This document shows, in pieces, positions 1 to 12,700 of a stretch of 64,000 bases of DNA. A program made the position numbers and the translations under genes. The stretch comes from Ehretia macrophylla (taxonomy: Eukaryota > Streptophyta > Magnoliopsida > Boraginales > Ehretiaceae). Where the stretch lies: NCBI GenBank assembly GCA_037974665.1, contig CM075770.1:2368501-2432500 (forward strand), given 5' to 3'. Under the pieces are notes generated by a model, which was given only the letters and a program-made list of their open reading frames with translations, was not told the origin of the DNA and ran no database searches. Each line of letters begins with the position of its first letter. Position 1 is the stretch's first letter.

Positions 1-1047
1 GCATGGTAGCAATATTCTAACACCGTAACGGCTGTTGACCTCTTTTTGATATTTTGTGCTGCTTTTTATAATAGTTTGGAGATAGGATGCTTATGTCACT
101 TTGGCCAAAGCTATCTTTTTGGTAGGTGAATCAGACAGCGTTGTAACGGCTACCTTTTTGAGAAAGTTAATCATGTTAAGATGACCTACCATAAAGTATT
201 CTAATATTTCAAATTCGAATGCTACTAGTTATATTTCTATAAATTGGCTATTTGGATGTGGGCAAAATTTATGCTTTGAGAAGGCTCTGAAATTGTGTGC
301 TCTGTTCACCAGAACTCACTTCTCTGATCGTCTGATATGAAGTTTGTGATATGCAATCTTATTGGAAAAAATTGTCTGCTTTACTTACTAATAGTTCAGC
401 ATTGTAGCTTCTGAAAAACAGGTCTAGCAGGTTGATCAAGATGAGATCTGTATTTGAGTGTGATAATCAGTCAAATAAGAGTTAAAAACTGAGCACCATT
501 ACATTTCTTACCTTTTAAGTGTTGTCAAAGGCATCAAGAAGATCTTCTTCTCTAGAGTTAAAAGATAGCCAGAAAAGGAAGGGGAAAGCACTTGAACGGA
601 CAGGTCTTTATTCTTTGTGCCATAAATGAAAAACTATCTTGGTTGTATCATTGAATCAGATGAAGCTCTTTGTACGATGGAAACTGAACTATATACAAAT
701 AAAGATCATGATGTTGTAGCAGTATTTATTATTCAATGTTTTGTCATATATGCAAATCATTCGTGCTAATGTAATATATGTACTTCCATTTGTCTTTCTC
801 TTATATTCTCATTTCAGTTATATAATGTACTTCCATTCTTCTTTGCTCATTATTATTATAGGATTGGAAATTTTTGTTTTGTTAGAGCACCTTTCAGTTT
901 GGGTAATTGGTGCTTTCAGTATTTTATACATCACCATACGTGACATGTTCTTTTGCATTATTATTCCTTCAATACAATTATTTTCTTTAAGGCTGATCTT
1001 TTTTTGGTTATTTATTTATTTATCTTTTTTGTGGTTGCTCTGTCAAG
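1..1047 (+). other. ELF7: Intron (and possibly further upstream introns) of ELF7
   Basis: This stretch lies upstream of the first recognisable ELF7 exon and ends in a pyrimidine-rich tract and the acceptor TCTGTCAAG at 1039-1047. The residues that precede FRNELPDP in PAF1-family plant proteins (a basic segment with a KKPTTF-type sequence) are not encoded anywhere in this stretch, so the preceding exon lies outside the window. The short open frames here are AT-rich chance frames. I see no other gene. Confidence 0.7.
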
Positions 1048-4000
1048 ATTCCGCAATGAACTACCAGATCCAACTGCACAGCCAAAGCTAATGACTTTAA
1101 AAAGAGATGAAGATCGGTATGCATTTCTATTACCCTCTTTGTCACTGCTAATCACTTGTTACCACTTCAAATTGCAATGATTGTCAAAAGTTGAAGTATA
1201 ATTGGTCTTCCTCGCTTTATGCAGTATTTAGTTCATCAAGAATAACTATAGAAATTTTACGAACTCAAGGTGGTTGTATTGTTTATGAAGCCCTCTATTG
1301 AATGTTGCAGATTCACAAAGTATGCAATCACTTCATTGGAGAAAATGCATAAGCCCCAGTTATATGTTGAGCCAGATCTTGGAATACCACTGGACCTACT
1401 TGATCTCAGTGTATACAAGTATGTACCTCGCTGCTACCCACCCCCTTTCCCCACCAAAAAAAGAGAAAAAGAATAGAATGGGATGATGAAAAGCCAATTT
1501 TTAACTGGCAACTCAGAAAGTGATTTCTCCAACATTTTCCAGTTATCTTGAGAAGTTGGCTGATTTAGTTATTTATTTTTTAATCTGTTGATTAGTCCTC
1601 CAAAGGGTGAAAGGGTATTTCTTGATCCAGAAGATGAGGAGCTATTACGTGATGATGATCCTATTACGCCGATTAAAAAAGATGGCATAAAAAGAAAAGA
1701 TAGGCCGACTGATAAAGGTGTCTCTTGGCTGGTCAAAACACAGTATATATCCCCTCTTAGCATGGAGGCTGCAAAACAGGTTTCATTTGATTATTATGTA
1801 GTTTGGAAGGTGATTTGCTGCATTCCTGTTTAACACAATATTGTTGCTATATGCAGTCTTTAACTGAAAAACAAGCAAAAGAACTGCGAGAAACGCGAGG
1901 TCGTAACCTATTGGAGACTCTCAATAATAGGTAAGTTGTCCGTCTCAAAGCCATCTAGATAGAACATGCCCGTCTTTGATTGGCCTTGATTAATCTTTTT
2001 CTCCCTCGTCATTTTTTTATTTTCTTGCTAATTATTGCTCTTTATATTTTTTTTTTTCCTTTCCCAGGGAAAGACAGATTCAGGAAATTCAGGCTTCATT
2101 TGAAGCTTGTAAGTCGCGGCCTGTTCATGCTACCAATCGTAAACTACAGCCTGTTGAGATTCTACCACTGCTTCCTGATTTTGATCGGTATGGTTTCCAT
2201 TTGTTGCCCATTTATATGCTTATATGTTAGTTAGCTAATTTACAAAATATGCAGTCATTCCTAGAGTGATTAGCTATATGTACCAGGAGAAGTTGGTTAT
2301 ATGAGTTGTACCCTTTTTGAACCTCATGACATCCCGGATGAAATGAGTGTCATGTCTGCCTTTGACCCTTTCTTTTGTCCTTTTTTCCTTTTCTCTCTAG
2401 ACCTACTTTCTGGTTCTTTGAATACCCGATACCTTACTTCCTTCATATACTTTTCTGGAGCGAATGGGGTGCATGGGGTTTGGCATAATTCGAAACAAAC
2501 TTTAGGCATCAAATAAGCAATCAAAATTTTTTTGCATGTTGTGGTTTATGCTTTCTTAAAGATAAAAGCTTCAAAGGTTGTGGATTGATACTCTTGTTCC
2601 TTACTTAAATAATGGCATAGGGGGTTTTGTTTCATTTTTGGCCATATTGATAAACATGCATATGTTGACTGAAAATTGAGGAAATTGCTATAAAATTGGC
2701 TGTGTAATTCTTCGTAAATCATTTAGAATGCTAGATTTGATTTCAATTTTAGCACTCTGCTTACTCCTTTAATGATTGAGTTTGACAAAAAGAAACTCAA
2801 GCTTTCTAATCTGTGAATGTACCTTGCTTATTTTCATTGTGCTTCTACTATTTCTTCCCTCTTTTTATGGGTGCATCTCCCTCCCCCTTCTCCCCTGGTT
2901 TTTTTATTGGAGGGCTGTTAGTTAGGAAGTGGTCACCACACATGGAAAGGCTTTTGCTGCTCTTTTGGCAATCAATGATGATATGACCAGCACTATAGTT
3001 TTGAGCAATAACTACTGAGAAACTATAGTCATCATCTGTTTTGGATAATGAAACTGAAACGTAATTTGACCGGATGTGGTTGTCTCTAACTTTCTAGCTC
3101 TTGTCTGGCTGTGCTTAGTTACAACAAATATGAAAGTGAACTATTAGTATCTATCGGGAAGAGCTATAGTATGAGTTTTTAAGCCTGGAATTATATAAGA
3201 AGATGGAAATTACAACTGATTACCTTAGAAGATGAATACAATCTTTATCTGTTATTTTGTTTTTTTTCGTAAGACTAGAGTCAGGGTTCCATGGAGAATA
3301 TTCTTGGCACTAGTTTCGTAATGGCCCCTCTATTAATTCATTCACGGACAGTTCAACTGCATCATTTTTGCATTGTGTCACATTCTGATAATGCTGCTTT
3401 GCCAGGTATGAGGACCAGTTTGTCATTGCAACTTTTGATAGTGCTCCTACTGCTGATTCAGAAACCTATGGCAAGTTAGAAAAGGATACTCGTGATGCTT
3501 ATGAATCTCAGGTAAGATCTCTGAGATGACTCCATCTAATTGTTGGGTTTACGCAATCTTCAGAAGGATTAAGCATAATCTGGCAAAATACTCCTCTCAG
3601 CTGCCACTTGGTACTCATATAAGTATTAGAAACGTATTTACGAGTGTCGCACTGGACTAGGAAGTCCTAAGAGATGGAAAATAATAGACAATAGAGAGGG
3701 AATTTTTGTCTTTTGCCTTGCAAACAGTGCTTCAAGAAGGGTATTTCCCGTTTCAGTTGTATGTAATTTTCCACTTAGCATAACTTTTAGAATATGCAAA
3801 GAACGCCATAATGAAATGAGTACATAGTAGCAACCAAACTGAAAGCTTGTGGCTTCTCAAATTTGGCACTTGCTAAATTTGATATCTTATGTACTCAGTC
3901 GAGATTGAATCACTTGTTTCTGCATTTAAGGCTCCCAGTACTTGAAAAAGAGCGAAAAGGAGGACTGCTGCTTAACATTATGCACTCCTTATTTATTTGT

Positions 4001-5177
4001 TCGATGTCCTTAACTCTTGCATGGGTACCCCTTATGTCTACTTCAATTGAAATTAGTTTTTTGGTTGCAAAAAACTGGGAAAAGCTATTAGACTATAAAT
4101 TTATAGTGTTATCATTACATGTGGCAACTAGATCATGTTCTGTGCGGACTGCTTACAATCATCTAGAGTTTAGGGAAGATGCGTGTCGAGTTCTCATAGG
4201 TTGAAGGAATTCACACATTAATCAGGTTATGTATATCCTTGCTACACCCAGAACTAAGTGGAAATGAAAACTTTCTCTTGCAGGCAATTATGAAAAGTTT
4301 TACGACAAGCAGCTCTGATGCAGCTAAACCTGACAAATTTCTGGGATACATGGTGCCTTCTCCTAATGAGGTACAGCTTTCTTGCATGACAGCAGAATTT
4401 AGTTTCAAGCTTGGCTTGTTTTTATTTGTCCTGTGATGCGTATATGTGTGGTTGCAGCTATCAAAGGATATGTACGATGAAAATGAAGATATCTCATATT
4501 CATGGGTTCGCGAATACCACTGGGATGTATGTACCATATTCGAGTGTTAATTCAATTCTTGTATCCCAGCTGCTCTGTTAGATATGTTCTTTTAAACCTT
4601 GTCCCGATGCACTGACAGGTACGAGGTGATGACGCAGATGATCCCGCAACATATCTCGTGTCATTTGGTGAATCGGAGGCACACTACACAGTAAGTACAC
4701 CATATTAAAGCTCGTAATATTTTCTAGTCAATTGAAGCAACATTGTACTAATATCTGTTATAATGTAGCCTCTTCCAACGAAGCTTGTTTTAAGAAAGAA
4801 AAGGGCCAGAGAAGGGAAATCAAGTGATGAAGTTGAATATTTCCCTGTGCCGAAAAGAATCACAGTTCGAAGGAGATCAACTGTGGCTGCAATTGAACTG
4901 AAAGACGAAGGGGTATGACAAATTGACAACGGGCCATTATATATTCAGTTCCCTCTGCAATTTGCCATTATATATTCAGTTCCCTCAGCAATTTACTTTG
5001 GTCTTTTTGCTACCATTGACTTCCTGTTGCTTGCAGGATTATTCAGCTTCAAAATCCAGTATGCTGAATTCAAACAATGGAAGAATGGGCATGGAAGATG
5101 GCCTCGGACGACCTCAGAAGAGTGACCATGACATGGACCTAGATCAGTATAGTGAAGCTGAATATGAGTCTGATTGA
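1048..5177 (+). CDS. ELF7: PAF1 complex subunit ELF7 (5'-partial)
   Basis: This is the plant homologue of RNA polymerase II-associated factor 1, the scaffold of the nuclear PAF1 complex that travels with elongating polymerase II, promotes H3 methylation and in Arabidopsis delays flowering through FLC. Eleven exons read through: 1048-1116, 1311-1418, 1596-1779, 1857-1930, 2068-2187, 3406-3511, 4284-4370, 4458-4526, 4619-4690, 4769-4912, 5037-5177. Phases agree at every junction and all sites are GT-AG. Diagnostic segments in order are FRNELPDPTAQPKLM, LYVEPDLGIPLDLLDLSVYN, DPEDEELLRDDDPITP, VSWLVKTQYISPLSM, RKLQPVEILPLLPDFDRYED, SYSWVREYHWDVRGDDADD and the basic LPTKLVLRKKRAR. The C-terminus is acidic (DMDLDQYSEAEYESD), as usual for the family. 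About 390 residues are present; the N-terminal part lies before the window. Intron 5 (2188-3405) is the longest. No lesion was seen. Confidence 0.96.
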
Positions 5178-6659
5178 TTGCTTTGATCCATAATGTTGCA
5201 GTCAGGATAATAATCAGTACAATATAGATTTGAGGAAACAAAAGGCTAGCGCACAGGAATTTTCGCCTATCTTGTAAGAATTTTGATCTTGGAAATTTCT
5301 ATATTTATGGTGATGGCCTTTTCCTATGGATGTGTTGTATATTGTTTGAGGTCTCATTTTTCTTTTCGATTATAATCTGTATCTCGTGTGTGCTCGAGGC
5401 ATCATACGGCACAACCAAAGCAAGTTTGGTGGCCAAACATATCGTGTACTTTGGCGACGATTCATTTCTCCCTTTGTCCATAGGGACCATGTGCCCCACT
5501 TAGCTTCTTTAAGTCGAGAGTATGTGATACTCCTCGAGTGCTTGAAATAAAGATTGCCTGGCGTGGTGCTACGTTTGGATGACTGGGATGTGGGCAACTA
5601 CGTAGAGAGATTTATATACCAGTCATGAGCAATGGCGAAGTCTAGAGAGGTAGAGACCTTGTCCAATCAATTGATCAAGTACTTGTCTGTTAGGTTGATA
5701 ATGGTGCCTTCCAGCATCAACACAGATAAAAGGGTAGCATGAGTGCATGAAATTCCAGCTGAACGCGGGGTTTAGCAGATCAAACCCCTCTTGTGTTTAT
5801 TGTGCATAGTCTTATTTTGCTTTGTAATAAATTAAAGTTGTTCAAAGATATAATGATGGACAATCAAAAATCTTTCTCTATGCTCAGATTACTATTGACA
5901 TGACAAAGAGATATGGGCATTCAACTTACAAACAACAGCAAGTGTTTTTATACTATTGACTTCAATTGTTTTTTTTTTTTTTTTTTCTCATCTCAGAACA
6001 TACCAAAAGTCAATAGGTGTCTCAGATTTTGCATGAATTGCAGACAGTGAAAGGTGGTGATTGAGAAAACAAAATTTCTCCATCATCTTTCTAATCCGCA
6101 GCTTCTGAAGATGTTCCATCACCATCTCAAAATGCTAGTCATGCGAGTACTGACATGGACCATCTACCAGCCATCGACTGCTGGACTTTTCTCCTCGTGA
6201 CAAACCTGTAAGAATATAACCAATTTTTCAAAAACGTCTTAACAACAATCAAGTAGAAAGACAACATTACTCGTTATAACAATTCAATATAACACTTACA
6301 AGATAATTGTCCCACCGTGCGCTCTCAAGATTAGAGCTTCAATGGCTTCTGAACTTACAAGAAGAATACAAGAAAGAAAGACTAACTTAGGATTGTGTTT
6401 GGAGTTGTGTTGTGGATGAAAATGATGAACTAATGCATGCCCATTTATAGAATTTAACTAGCTCGCCATAGGAGACTTTCCTATCAAACATTTCAATCTT
6501 GGTTGGCTTTACCAACCATGTTCAAAGTATTAACCACCCATATTTATCACATGGGTGGCTACAATTGACCACATGGGTGGCTAGCATCCAAGTTAACTTC
6601 TAGGAAGTTTCCTTTGGTCAAATTGGCTAGCTGTAGCATTGCATCATCCCGACGTCATC
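5178..6659. other. Intergenic region: 3' ends of ELF7 and the unknown minus-strand gene
   Basis: The first few hundred bases after the ELF7 stop are probably its 3' untranslated region; AATAAA-type signals occur near 5547 and 5826. The other side should contain the 3' end of the minus-strand gene that stops at 6660. A T-run lies near 5970-5986. No further coding sequence, RNA gene or clear repeat was recognised. Confidence 0.5.
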
Positions 6660-8981
6660 TTAGGTAATTCCAAATTCCCGAACTTCTTTCTTGTAGTCAT
6701 CGCGATCTCTTTTGACCTCATCGACATTTAAGTCGGAATCATTAATTTATGCTACCATATAATTAACGATACTTATTATGAAGAGGTGGATATTGACATA
6801 TATTAACAAAACCTCGTCCAATCTGTCGAGAAATCCTTTCTGAGCAGTTTTTTGTAGTAACGAGGCATTGAAACGAATCACGTGGGTAGACGCCGCTTCA
6901 AATTTTGTCCAAAGATCCCTCTTCAAAGTGTTCTCACCCGGTCGCTTTCGCACCTGAAGATTGCTCTCAGGCTCCTTCCACAGGGGAGTGCTTTCAACCA
7001 TTTCTAAGGTGGTACCGAGTCCTGTTACAAAGAGATTAAACGCTTGAATTTCATTAAAAATTAGGTTCTTCATATGTGGAAAAAGGGGAAAAGAAGACAC
7101 CTTTTTCGCTGCATTTCACAGCCAAAGAGCCCATCCCTTGAACAATATCCTTCATCTGTATAGATGAGTTTGTTTGGCTATCTAGGATGGGAGCAGTTCT
7201 TGGCAAAGGCCGTTCACCATTTGACAACGATTTATCATCAGGTGGCTCCATTAAAACACAAGTTTTGGGAGGTGATATGAACCAATTCGGCGATTCTTCT
7301 ACCACCTTCCTTCTGTTTCCGAAGTCATGGCCTACTCTTATACCAAAGAGCTCGGGATATTTCATAGTCAGATGTTCTGAAGGTTGGCAGCCAAATGATT
7401 CAGATTCTTGAGAGCAGCTAGAATTTTGAACTCCAGCAGGAAATGGAGTTGATTTACGAATCCCATGATTCTCCTTGTGAGAAAGCTCTGATATGGGTTC
7501 AAGCAACACGCAGGACTTAGGTGGTGATGTTTTCAAGCGCGGAGTCATGAAGAGCACAGAGCTGCCTTGCACTGGAATCTTGGCAGGAGAATCACGCTCG
7601 CACTCCAGTGTGCTTTCTGCATTGATCACGTGGGAAAATTCACCGGGAGTTGGCTCTACAAAGACACCCCAATCAAATTATCATCCGTCTTTCCATCTAT
7701 ATTGAAAAGATTTGATGGCTGAACAATCATATCGGAAGCAGTCCTTTCTAATACTGATTTAGCAGATTCCTGACACTTGAATGAAAATGCTTTTGGTCGA
7801 AGCAGAGGAGTGAGCAAAAATAGTGGTTTAGCACCTTCGATATTACAGTCAGGGCGCCATGACACAAGGGGAGATGGCGAGACAAGAGAATCCCACTTGG
7901 TTTCTTCAGGGCTGGGGATAAATTTGCTTGTATCTTCATTTACAGTAGGAACCACATTAATTGGGGATGAGTGCTCCGACTTACTCTCAGGGTCTGGGCT
8001 GAGATCGGAGAGTGCTCTTTGAAATCTAGCAACCCATGGCTGCAGATTTAAACAGTAAATGAACACATGATGTGATATGCCACAAGATTGCAATGGGATG
8101 GAACGGGTAGTATGATAAGGCAAACAAATCAAGTTAGATATTAACCTTCAAAGAAACATGCATTTCAGACAAGGCATCTGCAAAAGATTCAATCTCCTTT
8201 CTTTCCTTTTTGCTCGTCGATTTAAGTGCTTGCACAACGAGTTCATCGATCTGCAGTACAGAGCATTAGTTAATACATGGTTTAATTACTAATTAAATAT
8301 AGCAAATAACTCGTCTAACCAAAAATTACAAAAACACTGATTGATCTCATATTCTAATTCAAAACCACAAATCTCATTAGCTCTTCAATTGAAAAACTTA
8401 CCATCTTAATATTTTAGCCTAATGTTTTTCCACAATTCAATATCACCTTTTATTTTCAGCCTAATACTCTAGAGCGCGAACGCACACACATACATAGGTC
8501 TGCCTGATGCATAAAGTTCCCAAATGCGTGTTTCTGAGACTGGTCACATCCACTTTGAATTCATTATGCGCAACCTTATCTTGGATTCTACAATAAGCTA
8601 TTTTCACGACTCAGAACCTATAAAAATCGCAATAACTTTACCATTGCGCCAGAATCCCCTTCCCCGCACACAATATATTATTAGCTTAATAACTAAGAGG
8701 CGCGCGCGCACACACACACACACATATCAAGCCCGAGGGTTTGTAACTGAAGAAAATTCTTCACTGAAGTACAACATACAAATCTTGATCCAAATATAAA
8801 TAAATAAACAGAAAATAGAAAAAATAAATTTACAAATAAAGATTGAAGAGAGTGCGACCTGATGAATGAGGGAGGAGAGATCGGAGTGGACGAGGAGGAG
8901 GCGATCGAGCGCTTCATCATCGCCGACATTAACGGGGCTTGGTCTTATCTTGGCGGATTTCGACGGCGGCGTTAGATACGT
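6660..8981 (-). CDS. Conserved plant protein of unknown function, with start and frame defects
   Basis: I do not recognise the function. Exons in transcription order are about 8981-8859, 8250-8146, 8039-7101, 7021-6813 and (least certain) 6716-6660. The start reads TPPSKSAKIRPSPVNV and LDRLLLVHSDLSSLIHQ, followed by IDELVVQALKSTSKKERKEI, a basic-acidic helix-like stretch. Exon 3 encodes a low-complexity, Ser/Pro-rich region with PWVARFQRALSDLSPDPES and three spaced copies of a short motif: GVFVEPTPGE, SCVLLEPISE and TCVLMEPPDD, the last two preceded by SPPK. Exon 4 contains GLGTTLEMVESTPLWKEP. No signal peptide or membrane segment is visible, so a nuclear or cytosolic protein is likely. Two oddities: no ATG lies in frame upstream of exon 1 before a TAG at 8982-8984, and exon 3 carries two extra bases near 7665-7675 that shift the frame. 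The gene may be decaying, or the sequence may contain errors. Confidence 0.65.
8699..8724. repeat. (GC)n(AC)n microsatellite
   Basis: A compound dinucleotide repeat, GCGCGCGC followed by (AC)n, lies in the first intron of the unknown minus-strand gene, about 135 bp downstream of its exon 1. It is likely length-polymorphic. Confidence 0.85.
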
Positions 8982-8984
8982 CTA

Positions 8985-9756
8985 GCAGAGGCTTTTTCGC
9001 ATGATCGATTTCGACCTCATTCTCGATTTGGTGACGTCATTGTTCTAGGGCATTTCCTCCTGTCGCTTCAGTGTGTTCACTAACGGTAATGATGTTTGAA
9101 ATTTAGTTTCCACGCGGGTGGTCGTTTCCTTTGGACTTTGTACTCTCGGTATCGTTTTGTTACTAGAGGGATTGTCGTAACGTTACGAGAGAATAATATA
9201 TTTTTGTGAAAATAAATTGAATAATTGTTCAACATAAAGAGTATTCATATCGTAGTCATATTGATGTTCTACTAGATTACTACAATGACGAATAATTTTG
9301 TCAATCTGAGTCGTTTTATCGTTAAGTTTCTATTTTTTTTTCCAATAATAAAAAAAAAAAAATAACATTGTTTGAAAATCCTAAAAAATGAAGTCAGTGT
9401 GAATTAAGCCGAAACCCGAAAATTCATATAGTCACAACCTTCAACACATGGAGTCCTTGAAGCTAAAATATCTCCTTCTTTCAATGAGAGATTTAGAACT
9501 CAAATATTTCATACAGAGCTAATAATAAAAGAATACATACAAAAAGAGCACATAAGAGAGGTCAGGAGGAAGAGGGGAGAGGGAGAGGGAGGGGGAAAAT
9601 GGAGACTTCGAAGTGCGTGTCCATAATCACTAGAATATATACAAAACCAAACCATGGGCATTGAAAAGAGACGGTGCAGGGAAAGCACGGGCGAGAAGAG
9701 TCTAAGTATATATATATATATAGGTTAGTATAAATTACATGATGAAGAATGAGTTC
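8985..9756. other. Intergenic region between LYK3 and the unknown gene
   Basis: This should hold the promoter and 5' leader of the unknown minus-strand gene (8.98-9.2 kb) and the 3' untranslated region of LYK3 (below 9757). It contains an A-run near 9351-9362, a purine tract of GGGAGA repeats near 9566-9597 and a short (TA)n at about 9708-9722. No gene was seen. Confidence 0.5.
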
Positions 9757-12700
9757 CTATCTTCCCTGTACAAGGCCACTGAAAACTTGACTGTTCCCTG
9801 CAAGAGTTGCTTCCCACTCCACAGAGGACAAGAGGATTTGCGAGAGGGAAATCACAACTTGCTTCATGTCTGGTCTCAGTATTGGATCATCATCTACACA
9901 CTGCTTCGCCAACATACCCATCTACAACCAAGCAAAAACCAATAAGGTGTAGTTTGATATTACTAACTAATATGACAGTGTCGACTAGACTTTAAAAGGA
10001 CAGTTAGATTGCTCGCCTGCAAAAACCAATTGGAAGTTGGAAGCCTATTCAACACTCGTCAGATGGTACAAGGAAACTCGATAAAACCATAGAGATTAAC
10101 TGCATTAAGTGTTTTTCACTCCTAAGCTATCATTATTCTTCAACCAGGCAGAAAATGTTCTCAATGCAAGTATGTAGTTCTTCGGCCACTATTTCTTGAT
10201 AAGGTATAGATATGAACTGCTTCTAAGTCAATATATACTACTACAGCCCTGAAAATTACCTTAAATAGACAGTCATGGGGATACAAATCCGTCAAATTTG
10301 GATCAACATGGTCCTTCAAGCTTGACATACTCGTGGAATCAGGACAGTTCCTGAGAGCTGCCAACATCTGCAAAGCCACACCAGCATGAGGGGACGTCAA
10401 TAGTGGGGTAAGACTTTTTATTCTTTTATTCTTTGGTCTGGTACGAGTTATGATTTTTCACAAGTTAAGGAAATCAAGAAAAATGCAAAGCGAGTGCATA
10501 AAACTCCCAATGGTAGTATGCAGAAAAAGTCATCATTTCGAGATCTAATTATGGATACAGATATCACTATGTGTGTCTGAGAATCCATTTCGTTCTTTTA
10601 GACAAATTATAGTAAGCCTTGTAAAAATTGTGTCCGACAAATTATAGTCCTTCCATTTAGAACGGCAAAGCTGTCATATACTATAATACTACCCCAACAC
10701 TTGGTGTGCAGGTATTAGAAATCAATAGGAAAATTTAGGATGCAGGACGTAGAGCCAAACGTGGATCATGATTTCCGAACAGTCTTATTTTAACAATGAT
10801 ATTATGAGACACAGCATACTAATGGTTAGATGTATAATAATCTGGTCAAACTGAAATCTTCTTAATTATATTGCTATATGGACAAAACTTGCCATCAAAC
10901 AAACATAGATAACTATTTCATCTCAACTACATGGGCAAGAGTGCTTATTTTCGGTAAATCTGCATCAATCTGAACAAAACAATGACAAGAACAACAGCAG
11001 TAGATAAGCAGCCCCCACCCTGCCCCATCAATTCTTAAGACCCAAAGATTAAGTGCCTTTTCTTTCCACTCGTATAAAGTGAGAGAATTATTTTCTTTAT
11101 TGGTCAAGGCTTGCATTATACACGATTATCTTATCTGGGAAACCATTTCATGCATGACAAAGTTATAATTGTGCTGCATCAGAACTTACTATAGATACCA
11201 ACGAGCGTCTTTCAGCATTTTTCACAGCAATGCCCCCAGTTCGGGTAACAGCCTCTTTTCCAGATATTATCTCAAAAAGAACAATACCAAATGCATATAC
11301 ATCACTCTTGCTTGTTGCCAAGCCATTTCTCAAGTATCTGCAAGGATCATAGAACTGGATCAATAGGAAACTTGAAATAAATATGTTGCCTTCTCTTACT
11401 GCCAACCTTTTGTATAGTCACATACTCTGGAGCCAGGTAACCAAAAGTTCCAACAACTTTTGTAGCTGAAGCTTCTCCATCATTACTCTTTGTAACAAGT
11501 TTTGCCAGTCCAAAATCTGAAATCTGTGTAAAATAAAGTCGATAAGATGCAGCACCTGAACATGGAGTTCATGAGATAGATTAGGAGAGAGGCGGGATAA
11601 TTGAAAACCTTTGCTTTAAAGGCACCATCTAGTAGGATGTTGCTGGTCTTGATATCTCGGTGCACATAATGAGGCTTGGTATGCTCATGTATGTACTCCA
11701 GACCTCTAGCAGTATCAAGGGCAATTTGAACCCTCATAATCCATGAGAGAGATGGATGACCTACAAAGATCAAAGTGAATTTGCAACGTAAGTCCCGCTT
11801 GAGTTGACAAGTCTGTTCCTAAAAGAGAAAATCTTATGTCATGTCATTCACCTCCCTAAACATTAGTACAGGGATTTTCTGCGGAAACCAGAAATGGCGC
11901 AACAAAATGCAGAGGAATATATGCGCAATGTTGGTAATAAATGTTCTAATCTCCTCGTTGAGACTATCGAGTTTTGAAGGAATGGAAATGATCTGAAATG
12001 GAAACTATCCATGAAGTACTGTTATATTATGCATGGAGGTTACCTTTGCTCAGAGGGTCATGCAAGTGAGTTTTAAGTGAACCCTTTTGAGCATATTCAT
12101 AAACGAGGAAGAGCTCATCTTCTGTAGCAGCATAACCAATCAATTCTACCTTGACAATATCAAACCAACACAAAGTCAAATAAACTGCTGCAAGCATCAT
12201 TTCAAGCTTTGAAGTTACGTAGGAAGAGATCTAAGTAGATATTGCTATGCATTACCAAATTTGCATGGTGAACCTTGCACAGGATTTTCATCTCTGCCGT
12301 AAACTCCTTTGTCTTTGTTGCAGTCATTCTCTTGATTGCTACTTCCTTAGATTTTACATTTCAGAAATGTTGAAGTCAGAAAGATCTTTAGATTTTCTAA
12401 GAAGTATCATAATACTAGCAACTGAGACAAACTAGATACCTGATCGCGGAGGAGGCCATAATACACAGACCCGTATGTTCCATGCCCAAGAAGATTAGAA
12501 TCTGAGAAATTACCAGTAGAAGACAGAATTTCTTCATATGCGAATACTACGGGTTTCTCCACGTTAAAGACATCACTCCCAATGACTACAGGAAACAAGA
12601 CAAGTCATCAATTCGTATATATAGAATTATAAGAAGGAAAGCATGGGAGAATTTTCATGAGTTATAGACCCTGCATGATAACAGGAACAAATGTGGCTCC

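Noticed and set aside
551-601. Possible extra N-terminal ELF7 exon reading LKDSQKRKGKALERTG between a CTCTAG acceptor and a GTCTTT donor
   Set aside because: It faintly recalls the LKESQ segment of PAF1 proteins, but the conserved residues that should lie between it and FRNELPDP are not encoded before 1048, so it would not join correctly.
7187-8022. Plus-strand frames antisense to the unknown gene
   Set aside because: The minus strand has spliced exons with consistent motifs; the plus frames are shadows.
8693-8929. ATG at 8929 as the start of the unknown gene (MSAMMKRSIASS...)
   Set aside because: Its frame joins exon 2 out of register and stops within that exon, while the other frame gives a long coherent reading.
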